Source: Pseudomonadota bacterium (GTDB lineage: Bacteria > Pseudomonadota > Gammaproteobacteria > Steroidobacterales > Steroidobacteraceae). From it: a stretch of 64,000 nucleotides of DNA. The notes beneath the pieces were generated by a model. It worked only from the letters and a program-made list of their open reading frames with translations, was not told the DNA's origin and searched no databases. Location: NCBI GenBank assembly GCA_018241425.1, contig JAFEDU010000002.1, forward strand, positions 620,001-684,000. The letters are read 5' to 3'. Both the position numbers and the translations under genes were made by a program. Shown here piece by piece: positions 24,206-35,518 of the stretch; the stretch's first letter is position 1, and every line of letters begins with the position of its first letter.

Positions 24206-25321
24206 ATGGCGTGGAATCAACCCAATGGTGGCCAGAACAATCCGTGGGGCCGCCGGCCGGGCCAGGGAGGCGGAGACCTGGACGAGCGCCTGAAGAGCTG
24301 GCAGCGCTGGCTCGAGTCCCACCTGCGCTTCGGCGGCGATGGGTCCGGCTCGCTGTGGTTCATCGGCGCGCTCGCCCTGCTGGTGGTATGGCTCTCCACC
24401 GGCATCTACCAGGTCGGCAAGCCTGAGAGCGCCGTGGTGCAGCGCTTCGGTCGCCTCGTGGACGTCAAGCCCCCGAACTCGGGCCTGTGCTACCACCTGC
24501 CCTGGCCCATCGAGAGCGTCAACAAGGTCAACGTCGGCCAAGTCAACTCCAGCACCTTCAGCGGGCGCGTGCTGACCTCCGACCTCAACCTGATCGAGCT
24601 GGGCTTCGCCGTGCACTTCCAGCTGACCGACCCCCGGAAGGTCCTCTTCAGCATCAACGACCCGGCCCAGACCCTGAGCGAGGTCAGCGAGAGCGCCATC
24701 CGCGAGACCATCGGGCGCAGCACCCTGGCTGAGGTGCAGTCCGGCCAGATGCGGCCGGAGATTACGCGTCGCACCAGAGACCTCATCCAGCACACGCTCG
24801 ATAGCTACAACTCCGGAATCACCGTGACGACGGTGAGCCTCGAGAAGGTCCAGGTCCCGGATGCGGTGGTGCCCTCGCGGAACGATGCCGACAAGGCACG
24901 CGACGACAAGGACCGCTACATCGCCGAGGCCGATGCGTACGCCAACAAGATCATCCCCACCGCCCAGGGCACGGCCACCCGGGTCCAGCAGGACGCCGAG
25001 GCCTACAAGGCCCAGGTTACGGCACTCGCGGAAGGCCAGGCGGCCCTCTTCACCCAGATCGAGGCCGCCTACGCCGCGGCCCCCGAGGTGACGCGGCGGC
25101 GCATGTACATGGACACGATGGAGACAGTGCTGGCGCGCGCCCACAAGGTGCTGATCGACGGCAAGGCCGGCAGCAACATGATCTACCTGCCGATCGACAA
25201 GCTGCTGGAAAAGGGCGTGCACGAGGCCGAGGTGGTGCCGAGCGAGAGCGCGGCGCCGCCCGCGGCGGGCAAGGAGCCCGAGCCCGCCGGCACCGAGCCG
25301 CGCGGCCGGAGCGAGCGCTGA
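24206..25321 (+). CDS. hflK: HflK, FtsH-modulating SPFH membrane protein
   Basis: 371 residues from ATG 24206. A Gly/Asn-rich N-terminus (WNQPNGGQNNPWG) precedes one membrane segment (about 53-70), then an SPFH domain and coiled coil ending in a Pro/Glu-rich tail. With HflC it forms the periplasmic cage around FtsH. Its TGA overlaps the hflC ATG (TGATG-type overlap at 25321). Confidence 0.95.
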   Translation: MAWNQPNGGQNNPWGRRPGQGGGDLDERLKSWQRWLESHLRFGGDGSGSLWFIGALALLVVWLSTGIYQVGKPESAVVQRFGRLVDVKPPNSGLCYHLPWPIESVNKVNVGQVNSSTFSGRVLTSDLNLIELGFAVHFQLTDPRKVLFSINDPAQTLSEVSESAIRETIGRSTLAEVQSGQMRPEITRRTRDLIQHTLDSYNSGITVTTVSLEKVQVPDAVVPSRNDADKARDDKDRYIAEADAYANKIIPTAQGTATRVQQDAEAYKAQVTALAEGQAALFTQIEAAYAAAPEVTRRRMYMDTMETVLARAHKVLIDGKAGSNMIYLPIDKLLEKGVHEAEVVPSESAAPPAAGKEPEPAGTEPRGRSER

Positions 25322-26205
25322 TGGGCCGCCCCGTCGGGATACTGGTCGGTGCCGTGGTGCTCCTCATGATCGCGGGCCTGTCGATGTTCACCGTGGGCGA
25401 GACCCAGTTCGCCATCCTCAAGCAGTTCACGGCCATCGTGCGCAGCGACTACGCCCCGGGCCTGCACTTCAAGTTCCCGTGGGACTCGGTGGTCAAGTTC
25501 GACAACCGCATCCTCACCCAGACGTTCGCCGGGGAGAACTTCATCACCAACGACCGGCACAACCTGATCGTGGACTTCTACATCAAGTGGCGGGTCAAGG
25601 ATCCGGTGCTCTACTACACCGCCACCAGCGGTGCCGAGGATACCGCGGGCTCGCGCCTGTCCGACATCGTTAAGGGAGGCATGAAGGCCGTCGTGGCGCA
25701 GCGCACGCTCGGGCAGGTCGTCTCCAGCGAGCGCACCGCCGTCACTGCAGAGGTGCTGGGCGAGGCCGGTGGCAAGGCCGAGGCGCTCGGGATCGACCTG
25801 ATCGACGTGCGCGTGCAGCGCATCGACCTGCCCGAGGACGTCGCGCAGCGCGCCTACGAGAGGATGAAGTCGAGCTTCGCCAAGGACGCGAACCTGCTGC
25901 GCGCCGAGGGACAGAAGGCGGCCGAGGGCATCAAGGCCGCGGCCGAGCGCCAGCGCACCGTGATCCTCGCCGATGCCGAGCGCGATGCGCTGCGCACCCG
26001 GGGCGAGGGCGATGCCGCGGCGGCCCAGACCTACGCTCGCGCCTACAGCCGCAACCCCGAGTTCTATTCCTTCTGGCGCAGCATGCGCGCCTACGACCAG
26101 TCGATCGGCCGCGACAGCGACCTCCTGGTAGTCACTCCGGACGGGGACTTCTTCAGGTACCTGAAGGACGCCGGCACGGCGAAGCCTGCGGCCCCGCGGC
26201 ACTGA
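25321..26205 (+). CDS. hflC: HflC, FtsH-modulating SPFH membrane protein
   Basis: 294 residues. An N-terminal membrane anchor (about 5-23) is followed by FTVGETQFAILKQF, the SPFH domain, a helical stretch containing EGQKAAEGIKAAAERQR, and the conserved FYSFWRSMRAYDQSI near the C-terminus. It is the partner of HflK and is translationally coupled to it. Confidence 0.95.
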   Translation: MGRPVGILVGAVVLLMIAGLSMFTVGETQFAILKQFTAIVRSDYAPGLHFKFPWDSVVKFDNRILTQTFAGENFITNDRHNLIVDFYIKWRVKDPVLYYTATSGAEDTAGSRLSDIVKGGMKAVVAQRTLGQVVSSERTAVTAEVLGEAGGKAEALGIDLIDVRVQRIDLPEDVAQRAYERMKSSFAKDANLLRAEGQKAAEGIKAAAERQRTVILADAERDALRTRGEGDAAAAQTYARAYSRNPEFYSFWRSMRAYDQSIGRDSDLLVVTPDGDFFRYLKDAGTAKPAAPRH

Positions 26206-26225
26206 CGCCGCGCGCCTTACCCTCC

Positions 26226-27733
<1,508 letters not shown>

Positions 27734-27743
27734 CCTGGATACG

Positions 27744-29447
27744 TTGCCGCGCGCAGGCTCGGCCTGGGCGGCGCGGATCGCGCTGGCCGCGATCATCGTC
27801 GTCGCCCTGGTCCTCGCCGCCGGCTGCTGGCGCGTCTACACCAACACCTGGGACGAGCCGGAGCACCTTGCGGCCGGCATCGAGCTCCTGGACAAGGGGC
27901 ACTACGAGTACGACACCGAGCATCCGCCGCTCGCCCGCCTGTTCCTGGCCATCGGCCCGTACCTCGCCGGCGCCCATGCCTACGGCACCCCGCCCCCGGA
28001 TGGCACGCAGGAGGGCAAGGACATCCTCTACTCCGACGGGCGCTACGAGACGTACCTGACGCTCGCGCGGGCCGGCACGCTGCCGTTCCTCGCACTGCTG
28101 CTGTGGTCGACGTGGCTGTGGGCGCGGCGGCTCTTTGCATCGGACGCCGCGGCGCTCGCGGCGGTGGCGTTGCTCGTGACTATCCCGCCGGTGCTCGGCC
28201 ACTCCGCGCTCGCCACGCTGGACATCGCCGCCGCGGCAACCACTCTGCTCGCGCTCTATTGCCTCGAGAACTGGCTGACCTCCGGGCGCTGGGAGGAGGC
28301 CGTGCTCTTCGGGGTCACCTCCGGGATCGCGGTGGCCACCAAGTTCTCCGCCGTTCCCTTCATCGGGCTGTCGCTCATCGTCCTGGGTGCCGTGCAGGGC
28401 CTCAACAGCTGGCGGGTCACCTGGGGCACGCATGAGCACCACCCGGTGCGGGTGCTGCGCTCGCGCGCCACCGGGGCGGTGCTCGCAGGCCTTGCCGCTC
28501 TGGTACCGCTGCTTGCGGTCTACGCGGTGCGCTCCCCGGATGTCTCCGGGGTCGAGGTGCGCTTCGACTGGGCGATGGACTACATGCTGTCACGCCGCGG
28601 CTTCGACCACGCCATCGGTCAATTGCTCTACTACCTGCACGCATATCTGCCGCGCGAGCTCACCGACCTCTTTAACGGCGTGATCGCCGTCAAGGCGCAC
28701 AACGATGCCGGCCACCTCTCGTACCTGCTAGGACAGGTGAGCCAGGACGGCTGGTGGTACTTCTACTTCGTGACGCTTGCGGTGAAGACCCCCATCCCGG
28801 TGCTCGGCGCGGGCAGCGTCGGTCTTGCGGCGCTGGCGGTGCGTGGCTGGCGCGAGCGCGACGGCTGGGCACTCAGCCCCCTGGTCCTGCTGCTGACGAT
28901 CCTGGGGTTTGCGAGCGTGTTCAGCCGCATCAACATCGGCATCCGCCACGTCCTCATCCTGTACCCGTTCCTCGCCCTCGGTGCCGCGTACCTCCTGTGG
29001 CGTGGCTGGCAGGCCCTCGCGCGCATGCGCGCCGGCATACCCCGGGCCGCGCTCGCGCTCGTGTTTGCGGGGCTGGTGGGCTGGCAGGTGAGCACGCTGT
29101 GGCGCGCGTACCCGGACTACCTGCCGTACTTCAACGAGACGGTGCGCGAGCCGTGGCACGTGCTGGTCGACTCGGACCTCGACTGGGGACAGGACCTGAA
29201 GCGCCTGGAAGTGCGCGCCCGTGCGCTCAACATCCCGCTCCTGCACCTGGCCTACCAGGGCACGGCCGACCTCGCGCGCGAACCGCTGCCGCCGATCGTG
29301 CCGCTGAAGGCGCGGGAACCGGTGACCGGGTGGGTGGCGATCTCGGCCCTGGCCCGCACCCGCAGGCCCTCGGACTACGCGTGGCTGGACGCCTACCGGC
29401 CGCGCGAGCGGATCGGCAAGACCATCGACCTGTACTTCATTTCCTGA
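27744..29447 (+). CDS. GT-C (family 39-like) membrane glycosyltransferase
   Basis: 567 residues from TTG 27744, 10 bases after purA; an alternative start is possible. About ten or more hydrophobic segments are present. The first external loop carries NTWDEPEHLAAG, the acidic pair typical of ArnT/PMT-type enzymes that use polyprenyl-phosphate sugars, and the soluble C-terminal part includes DSDLDWGQDLKRLE, a motif recurrent in this bacterial subfamily. The acceptor is unknown. Confidence 0.8.
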   Translation: MPRAGSAWAARIALAAIIVVALVLAAGCWRVYTNTWDEPEHLAAGIELLDKGHYEYDTEHPPLARLFLAIGPYLAGAHAYGTPPPDGTQEGKDILYSDGRYETYLTLARAGTLPFLALLLWSTWLWARRLFASDAAALAAVALLVTIPPVLGHSALATLDIAAAATTLLALYCLENWLTSGRWEEAVLFGVTSGIAVATKFSAVPFIGLSLIVLGAVQGLNSWRVTWGTHEHHPVRVLRSRATGAVLAGLAALVPLLAVYAVRSPDVSGVEVRFDWAMDYMLSRRGFDHAIGQLLYYLHAYLPRELTDLFNGVIAVKAHNDAGHLSYLLGQVSQDGWWYFYFVTLAVKTPIPVLGAGSVGLAALAVRGWRERDGWALSPLVLLLTILGFASVFSRINIGIRHVLILYPFLALGAAYLLWRGWQALARMRAGIPRAALALVFAGLVGWQVSTLWRAYPDYLPYFNETVREPWHVLVDSDLDWGQDLKRLEVRARALNIPLLHLAYQGTADLAREPLPPIVPLKAREPVTGWVAISALARTRRPSDYAWLDAYRPRERIGKTIDLYFIS

Positions 29448-29459
29448 CGGCAGCCGCCT

Positions 29460-30704
29460 TCAGGCGGACGCCCCGGTCAGGCGGGCGATGCGCGTCAGTG
29501 GCGGCGGGTGCGAGTAGAAGAAGGCCGCGTACAGCGGGTCAGGCGTCAGCGTGCTCGCGTTGTCGCGGTGCAGCTTCACCAGCGCCGTCGCGAGTTCGCT
29601 CGCGCTGGCGTGGCGCGAGGCGAACTGGTCGGCCTGGAACTCGTGGCGGCGCGACCAGAGCGCGCCGAGCGGGGTCACGAAGAACATGAACGCCGGCAGC
29701 ACGAGTACGAACAGGAGCAGCGCGGCGTGGGTGGAGGGCATGGGCACCCCGAGCGCCGTGTAGAAGCCGCCCTGGCGGCTGAGCCACCCCAGCAGCGCGA
29801 GTCCCGCAAACCCGAACACCACCGAGAGGAGCAGGCGGTGGCGTACATGCTTGAGGCTGAAGTGCCCGAGCTCATGGGCCAGCACGGCCTCGACCTCCGG
29901 GGCGGCCAGGCGCTCGAGCAGGGTGTCGAAGAACACGATGCGCTTGTGGCGGCCGATGCCGGTGAAGTAGGCGTTGCCGTGGCTCGAGCGGCGCGAGTTG
30001 TCGACGACGAACACTCCCTTGGAAGCGAACCCGCAGCGCGTGAGCAAGGCCTCGATGCGTTCGCGCAGCGACTGGTCCTTGAGAGGGGAGAACTTGTTGA
30101 AGAGCGGGGCAATGAACGCCGGCCACGCCCAGGTCATGAACAGCATGACCATGAGCCACAGGCCGAAGGCCCAGACCCACCACAGCGGTCCTGCGCGTTC
30201 CATGAGAAGGAGCGTCGCGGCAAGCACCGGGCCGCCGATGAGCGCGGCGAGCGCCCAGCCCTTCAAAAGGTCCGTGACGTAGAGCACGGGGGTGATGCGG
30301 TTGAAGCCGAAGCGCGCCTCGAGCCCGAACGTGCGGTAGAGATCGAGCGGCAGGTTCACCAGCTGGATGAGGAGGGCGAGGCTTGCGATGACCGCGAGTC
30401 CGAGCCCGGGCTGTGCAGTCAGGTGCCCACGCCAGAATGCATCGATGGCGGCGATACCCCCGCCGAGCGTCAGGGCGAGGGCCAGCGCCGCATCTACCAC
30501 CGTGGCGATCCGTCCCAGGCGCGCCTTGGCGATGGTGTAGTCGGCTGCCTTGGCGTGGTCGGCGCTGGTGACGCTGCCCGCGAACGGTGCCGGCACCTGG
30601 TCGCGGTGACGACGGACGTTGGCGGCCTGCCGTCCGGCGAGCCACAGCTCGAGGCCCACCCCGAGTGCCAGCACGGTCACGAATGCGTAGGTCAGCCACT
30701 CCAT
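29460..30704 (-). CDS. M48 (Ste24-type) zinc metalloprotease
   Basis: 414 residues. The Peptidase_M48 N-terminal membrane region (residues 1-190) is followed by the zinc site AHELGHFSLKH and a downstream glutamate region HEFQADQFASRH. Several membrane segments flank the site. Family members trim C-terminal CAAX motifs in eukaryotes; bacterial roles are in membrane protein quality control. It lies tail-to-tail with the glycosyltransferase gene. Confidence 0.92.
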   Translation of the reverse strand: MEWLTYAFVTVLALGVGLELWLAGRQAANVRRHRDQVPAPFAGSVTSADHAKAADYTIAKARLGRIATVVDAALALALTLGGGIAAIDAFWRGHLTAQPGLGLAVIASLALLIQLVNLPLDLYRTFGLEARFGFNRITPVLYVTDLLKGWALAALIGGPVLAATLLLMERAGPLWWVWAFGLWLMVMLFMTWAWPAFIAPLFNKFSPLKDQSLRERIEALLTRCGFASKGVFVVDNSRRSSHGNAYFTGIGRHKRIVFFDTLLERLAAPEVEAVLAHELGHFSLKHVRHRLLLSVVFGFAGLALLGWLSRQGGFYTALGVPMPSTHAALLLFVLVLPAFMFFVTPLGALWSRRHEFQADQFASRHASASELATALVKLHRDNASTLTPDPLYAAFFYSHPPPLTRIARLTGASA

Positions 30705-30737
30705 GGCGGATGAGTCTACTAGAGCCCCGGCGCCGCT

Positions 30738-32000
30738 TCAGGCCGCGGCCGCGGGCCCCTGGCGGCGGGAGTTCAGCCACAGGAGCACCGTGGCGAGGAA
30801 GGCCGCGAAGCTCAGGGCGCCAAAGAACCACAACATGGGGTTGTAGCCTTCCGGATTGGCGGCACTGGCGTGGCTGTGGTCGTTGATGAATCCGGCCGCG
30901 AGGTTGGCGGCGAACAGGCCCGCGTTCTGCAGCGTGGTCATGAGCCCGTAGGCCGTGCCCAGCTGCTCCGGGGCGGCATAGGAGGGCACGGTGGGCCACA
31001 GCACCGCCGGCAGGAAGGAGAAGCTCAGCCCGAGGAGCACGGTCGACAGGCCCGGCGCCTCACTCAGAACCATGAAGCTCAGCGGCAGCAGCACCGAGCC
31101 CAGCACCAGCAGGAGGGCATTGCGTCCCATGCGGTCCAGGATGAGACCGAATACGGGCGTGGCGAAGGCGGCGGCGAGGAAGACGTAGCTGTTCAGCGTG
31201 CTCGCCTGCTCGAGCGTCATGTGCTGCGCTTCCTGCAGGTACTTGATCGCGAAGGTGCTGCGGAAGGGGAAGATGACCGAATAGAACGTGACGCAGGTGA
31301 TCACCAGGAGCCAGTAGCCCCCTGAGAACCGCAGCACGTGCCGCAGATCGATGCGGTCCGGCGGCGGCGGGGCGCTCAGGGTGCCGCGCGGGGCCTCGCG
31401 CCGGTCGACGTAGAAGTACAGGAGCGCCGCGGTAAAGGACACTGCCGCGAAGGCGAATGCCAGCCACATGGGCGACTGCCAGCCCTGGTCGTAGAGACCC
31501 TTGGCGAAGGAGGGTGAGCGGTCGGCGAGGTACGAGCCGACGCGCGACAGGCTTATGTTCAATGCCATCTGCAACGCGAAGTAGCGCCCGGTGAACCACT
31601 GCGCGAGCGCGACCAGGATCGCGACCGACAGGGTCTCCGAGCCCACGCCGAAGAACAGCCGCCCGGTCGCCATGACATAGAAGTCGGCGCCGATCGCGGT
31701 CAGGAACGCCCCGATGAGGCAGATGGCTGTGGTGGCGAGCACCATGGTGCGGGCACCGAAGCGGTCGGTGAGGATGCCGCCGACCAGCACCAGCACGATG
31801 TTGGGAGCGCTGTAGATCGCGTTCAGCGTGCCGATCTGGCCGTCGGTGAAGTGCAGCTGCTGGGTGAGGAGTTCGGCCACCGGCGCGATCGCGTCGTAGA
31901 CGTAATAGTTGCCCAGCATGACCAGGGCTGCGGCCACGAAGAACGTCGTCTGGGCCGCGACCGAGGGCGTCGGACGCGCGGCAGCCTGCGTGGGTGTCAC
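30738..32000 (-). CDS. major facilitator superfamily transporter
   Basis: 420 residues with twelve predicted hydrophobic segments. The loop 2-3 signature is GGILTDRFGARTM and the central loop is DRREAPRGTLSAPPPPDR. No substrate-specific motif was recognised; the subfamily resembles anion:cation symporter or nitrate/oxalate-type porters only loosely. It is followed by the M48 protease gene in the same direction. Confidence 0.88.
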   Translation of the reverse strand: MTPTQAAARPTPSVAAQTTFFVAAALVMLGNYYVYDAIAPVAELLTQQLHFTDGQIGTLNAIYSAPNIVLVLVGGILTDRFGARTMVLATTAICLIGAFLTAIGADFYVMATGRLFFGVGSETLSVAILVALAQWFTGRYFALQMALNISLSRVGSYLADRSPSFAKGLYDQGWQSPMWLAFAFAAVSFTAALLYFYVDRREAPRGTLSAPPPPDRIDLRHVLRFSGGYWLLVITCVTFYSVIFPFRSTFAIKYLQEAQHMTLEQASTLNSYVFLAAAFATPVFGLILDRMGRNALLLVLGSVLLPLSFMVLSEAPGLSTVLLGLSFSFLPAVLWPTVPSYAAPEQLGTAYGLMTTLQNAGLFAANLAAGFINDHSHASAANPEGYNPMLWFFGALSFAAFLATVLLWLNSRRQGPAAAA

Positions 32001-32208
32001 GGCAGGTGGGGGCCGGACTTACCGCGCGTGCGCCAGGCACGGGCGGGTCGCGGAGCGCGCGGGCGGTGCGGCAGTTCGACGCTCATCAGGTCTCCGCGTG
32101 ATCGCAAGGCGCCCGCGATTGTACTGAAGTGCGCCCGACTTGGAACGCTTGCGTCGCATGTCCGGGGCGTCCTACCGTGCGGTACTGAAAATTGGACTAC
32201 GTCAAAGG

Positions 32209-33579
32209 ATGGCGGGGATGGTCGAACCGGAACGGGTGGCGGTGCTGAACGACGCGCCGGAGCGCGAGGGTCGCTACGTGCTCTACTGGATGCAGCAGTC
32301 ACAGCGGGCCGTGTTCAATCCGGCCCTCGAGGTCGCCGTCGCCGCGGCCAACCGCCGCCAGCTGCCGCTGGTCGTGGCGTTCGCACTTTACGATCCGCTG
32401 CCACAGGCCCAGCGGCGGCATTACGCGTTCATGCTCGAGGGCCTGGCCGATGTCGCGCAGGAACTCAAGGAGCGCGGCGCGGCATTCCTGATGCGGCGCG
32501 GCGCGCCCGAGGAGGTGATCGGCGCGCTGGTGCGTCAGGCGGCGCTCCTGGTGTGCGACCGGGGCTACCAGCGCGCGCAGCGGCGCTGGCGCAGCGCGGT
32601 GGCCGCGGCCGCCGGCTGCCGGGTGCTGGAAGTCGAAGGTGACGTGGTCGTGCCGGCGGCGCTAGCCTCCACGCGCCCGGAGATCGGCGCGCGCTCGCTG
32701 CGCCCGAAGCTGGCGCGCCTGAGCGGCCGGTTCCTCGAGCCGCTGCGGCGCACGCCCCTGAAGGTGACGGCGGCCGGCCTCAAGCTCGGCGCCGGGCTCG
32801 ACCCGGCGGACCTCACGGTGCTCGATGCGCTCTCGCTCGGGCGGCGCGCCGACGTCGTGACGGCCTTTCGCGGCGGACACCGCGAGGCGCGCCGGCGCCT
32901 GCAGCGCTTCGCAGGCGAGGTGCTGTCGCACTACTGCGCCGCGCGCTCGCTGCCGGCTTTTGCACAAGTCTCGGAGATGTCGCCCTACCTGCACTTCGGC
33001 CAGATCTCGCCGGTGGAGATCTCCCTGGCGGTACGCGATGCGCGCGCACCGCAGGCGGACCGCGACACGTACCTCGAGGAACTGATCGTACGGCGCGAGC
33101 TCGGGGTTAACTTCGTCACCACGACCCGCGACTACGATTCCTACGACGCCCTGCCACAGTGGGCACGCCGTTCCCTCCAGCTCCACGCGCGGGACCCTCG
33201 CACACACGTCTACGGGTTTGAGGAGCTGGCGGCGGGCGCCACGCACGATCCTTACTGGAACGCGGCGATGCAGGAGATGCGGGTCACCGGGTTCATGCAC
33301 AACTACATGCGCATGTACTGGGGCAAGAAGGTGCTGGAGTGGTCGGCGACCCCCGAGGAGGGCCACGCGGCGCTGCTGCGGCTCAACAACACCTACTTCC
33401 TCGACGGGCGCGACTGCAGTTCCTACGGCAATGTTGGGTGGGTGTTCGGCCTGCACGACCGGCCGTGGCCGGAGCGCGCGATCTTCGGCAACGTCCGCTA
33501 CATGAACGCCGCCGGCCTCGAGCGCAAGACCGACATCAGGGACTACGTGGACAAGTGGCTCGGTAACCGGCTCTTCTAG
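32209..33579 (+). CDS. class II CPD deoxyribodipyrimidine photolyase
   Basis: 456 residues from ATG 32209; ATGs at 32158 and 32218 are alternatives. Class II hallmarks are YVLYWMQQSQRA, YLEELIVRRELGVNF, HNYMRMYWGKKVLEW and GNVRYMNAAGLERKTD, which bind FAD and the dimer. It repairs cyclobutane pyrimidine dimers with light. Its stop overlaps the convergent AhpD-like gene's stop by four bases (CTAG). Confidence 0.92.
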   Translation: MAGMVEPERVAVLNDAPEREGRYVLYWMQQSQRAVFNPALEVAVAAANRRQLPLVVAFALYDPLPQAQRRHYAFMLEGLADVAQELKERGAAFLMRRGAPEEVIGALVRQAALLVCDRGYQRAQRRWRSAVAAAAGCRVLEVEGDVVVPAALASTRPEIGARSLRPKLARLSGRFLEPLRRTPLKVTAAGLKLGAGLDPADLTVLDALSLGRRADVVTAFRGGHREARRRLQRFAGEVLSHYCAARSLPAFAQVSEMSPYLHFGQISPVEISLAVRDARAPQADRDTYLEELIVRRELGVNFVTTTRDYDSYDALPQWARRSLQLHARDPRTHVYGFEELAAGATHDPYWNAAMQEMRVTGFMHNYMRMYWGKKVLEWSATPEEGHAALLRLNNTYFLDGRDCSSYGNVGWVFGLHDRPWPERAIFGNVRYMNAAGLERKTDIRDYVDKWLGNRLF

Positions 33580-34100
33580 CCGCTGGTCGCCGCGCGCGGC
33601 AGCACCGTGACGGGCAGCGGCCCCTCGGGCATGCCGCCGATGCTCACCGCCGTGCGCGAGGTGAAGTTGAAGGTCATGAGCGCGACGAACATCGAGGCGA
33701 GCTGCTCGGGCGTGAACTCGCGCTGCAGGCGCGCGGCGAGCTCTGGGCTCATGCCGGCGGGAAAGCCGAGGTACGCGTCCGCGAGCGCTACGGCGAGCTT
33801 CTCCCGCGGGCTCAGGGCGCTGCCCTCGTAGTTCGCATCGACCATGGAGGCCCGCTCCTCCGTCAGGCCGTCCTCGCGCGCCACCTCGTAGCGCACTGCC
33901 TTACAGAAGACGCAGTTTACGGTGCGGGCGTTACGCAGCCGCAGGACCTCAAGGAGGCTGGCGCTCACCAGGCTCCGTGTCCAGACCGCGCTGTTGAGGG
34001 CGATGATTTCCTCGAGTGTCTCAGGCACCCGCGCCAGCGCGCTGTCGCGGATCGGGTTGCCGGTGGTGCCCGATGGTGCGGTCGCTCGCGCGGTGCTCAC
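33576..34100 (-). CDS. AhpD-like / carboxymuconolactone decarboxylase family protein with CxxC
   Basis: 174 residues from GTG 34100, which overlaps the upstream gene's TGA (GTGA). NCVFCKAVRYEVA holds the CxxC of AhpD-type peroxidase partners, and the following helices have the family's AVALADAYLGFP. It is a probable thiol-dependent peroxidase or its reductant. A start further upstream is possible but would overlap the preceding gene more. Confidence 0.82.
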   Translation of the reverse strand: MSTARATAPSGTTGNPIRDSALARVPETLEEIIALNSAVWTRSLVSASLLEVLRLRNARTVNCVFCKAVRYEVAREDGLTEERASMVDANYEGSALSPREKLAVALADAYLGFPAGMSPELAARLQREFTPEQLASMFVALMTFNFTSRTAVSIGGMPEGPLPVTVLPRAATSG

Positions 34101-34585
34101 GCGTGCACTCCCGCGGCGCTGCGGCCAAGGTCGCGCAGGCAGCGTGCGGTGCGGATGCGCCCGTCGAGGCACCCGAGCGCCTCGATCAGGAACACCAGGC
34201 CCGCCTCTCCCAGGGATGCCTTGACCGCATCGGCGGTCTCATCGGGGATCCGCTGCGCATCCAGTCCGTAGCATTCGGCAAACTGCAGCACCGCGCGCTC
34301 GGCGCCGGAGAACCCATCGGTGCGATGCACGATGCCTCCGAGGACCGCGGCGCGGCGCGCAGCCCCCGGTGTGCCGGCATCGAGGTGGGGATTGGGTGCC
34401 CCGAGCTCAGCGGCATCCCGGTGGAGGCGCGCGAGCGTGAGGCGGCACAGCTCCAGTAGTTCGGCCGAGACGTACGGTGCGACCCAGAGGCTCTGCCACA
34501 GCCGCGCAAAGCTCGCCGCCGGCGTGCCGGCGGCGGCCAGGGCCCGGTCGAGGTCGATGCTCGTCGGCGAGAGCGGTTCGCTCAT
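34097..34585 (-). CDS. AhpD-like helical protein without the CxxC pair
   Basis: 162 residues. The helical layout and ELLELCRLTLARLH segment match carboxymuconolactone decarboxylase/AhpD-like proteins, but the cysteine pair is replaced, so redox catalysis is doubtful. It is coupled to the CxxC-bearing paralogue by a four-base overlap, and the two could form a hetero-oligomer. Confidence 0.65.
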   Translation of the reverse strand: MSEPLSPTSIDLDRALAAAGTPAASFARLWQSLWVAPYVSAELLELCRLTLARLHRDAAELGAPNPHLDAGTPGAARRAAVLGGIVHRTDGFSGAERAVLQFAECYGLDAQRIPDETADAVKASLGEAGLVFLIEALGCLDGRIRTARCLRDLGRSAAGVHA

Positions 34586-34617
34586 GCGGGAAATTCTAGC
34601 AGCAGGACCTCAAGGCG

Positions 34618-35412
34618 TTAGCGCGCGACCCAGGCGGCGGCGATCAGGGATTCGCGAAACTCGCGCACGACGCGGGGGTCGGGGCGGGGGCCCGTGGGAG
34701 CCTTCCTGCCGGTTGGCACGCGACTGAGGATGTCGCGGATGATGTTGAGGCGCGCCTGCTGCTTGTTGTCGGCCCGGACCACGATCCAGGGCGCGTCCTC
34801 GTGGTGCGTCCGCTCCAGCATGCTGTTGCGTGCCCGGCTGTAGTCGCTCCAGTGCGCCTGCGCTGCCTGGTCCACGGGGCTGAGCTTCCACTGCTTCAGC
34901 GGGTCCTTGCGACGCGCCTTCAGGCGGCGCGCCTGCTCCTTGCGGCTGATGTCCAGGTAGTACTTGAGGATGTGGGTGCCCGAGCGCGCCAGTAACTTCT
35001 CGAAGTGTGGTACTGCCTTGAGGAACGCCTCGTGCTCTTCGGGCGTGCAGAACTTCATTACCGGTTCGACGCCCGCCCGGTTGTACCAGCTGCGGTTGAA
35101 GAGCACGACCTCCTGCCCGGCCGGCAGGTGGGGAACGTAGCGCTGGAAGTACCACTCGGTCTCCTCGCGCTCGCTGGGCTTGCCCGGGGCGTAGACGCGG
35201 GTCTCGCGGGGGCTCAGGTGCTCGGTGATGCGCTTGATGGTGCCGTCCTTGCCGGCCCCGTCCCGGCCTTCAACGATCACCAGCACTTTGAGCTTGCGGG
35301 AGATCACGTACCGGTGCAGCGCCACGAGCCCGATCTGCAGGTGCTTGAGTTCGCGCGCATAGTCCTTCTTCGCGATCTTGGGAATGGGTTCGTGGTGTAA
35401 TTTTCTTGCCAT
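34618..35412 (-). CDS. ppk2: polyphosphate kinase 2
   Basis: 264 residues. Walker A is EGRDGAGKDGTIKRI, the lid region has SPRETRVYAPGKPS, and FNRSWYNRAGVEPV and YYLDISRKEQARRL are family signatures. It makes NTPs from polyphosphate or the reverse. The length fits single-domain class I PPK2. It is divergent from the CDGSH gene. Confidence 0.93.
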   Translation of the reverse strand: MARKLHHEPIPKIAKKDYARELKHLQIGLVALHRYVISRKLKVLVIVEGRDGAGKDGTIKRITEHLSPRETRVYAPGKPSEREETEWYFQRYVPHLPAGQEVVLFNRSWYNRAGVEPVMKFCTPEEHEAFLKAVPHFEKLLARSGTHILKYYLDISRKEQARRLKARRKDPLKQWKLSPVDQAAQAHWSDYSRARNSMLERTHHEDAPWIVVRADNKQQARLNIIRDILSRVPTGRKAPTGPRPDPRVVREFRESLIAAAWVAR

Positions 35413-35518
35413 TCCGACCCCCGAAGCGGCAGCGAGGCCGCGCGACGTATCCGCACCTTGTGCGGGGCGCGGTAGCGGTTCAGGCTAGCGCCAGGCGATC
35501 GCCCGCACCGGAGTCATC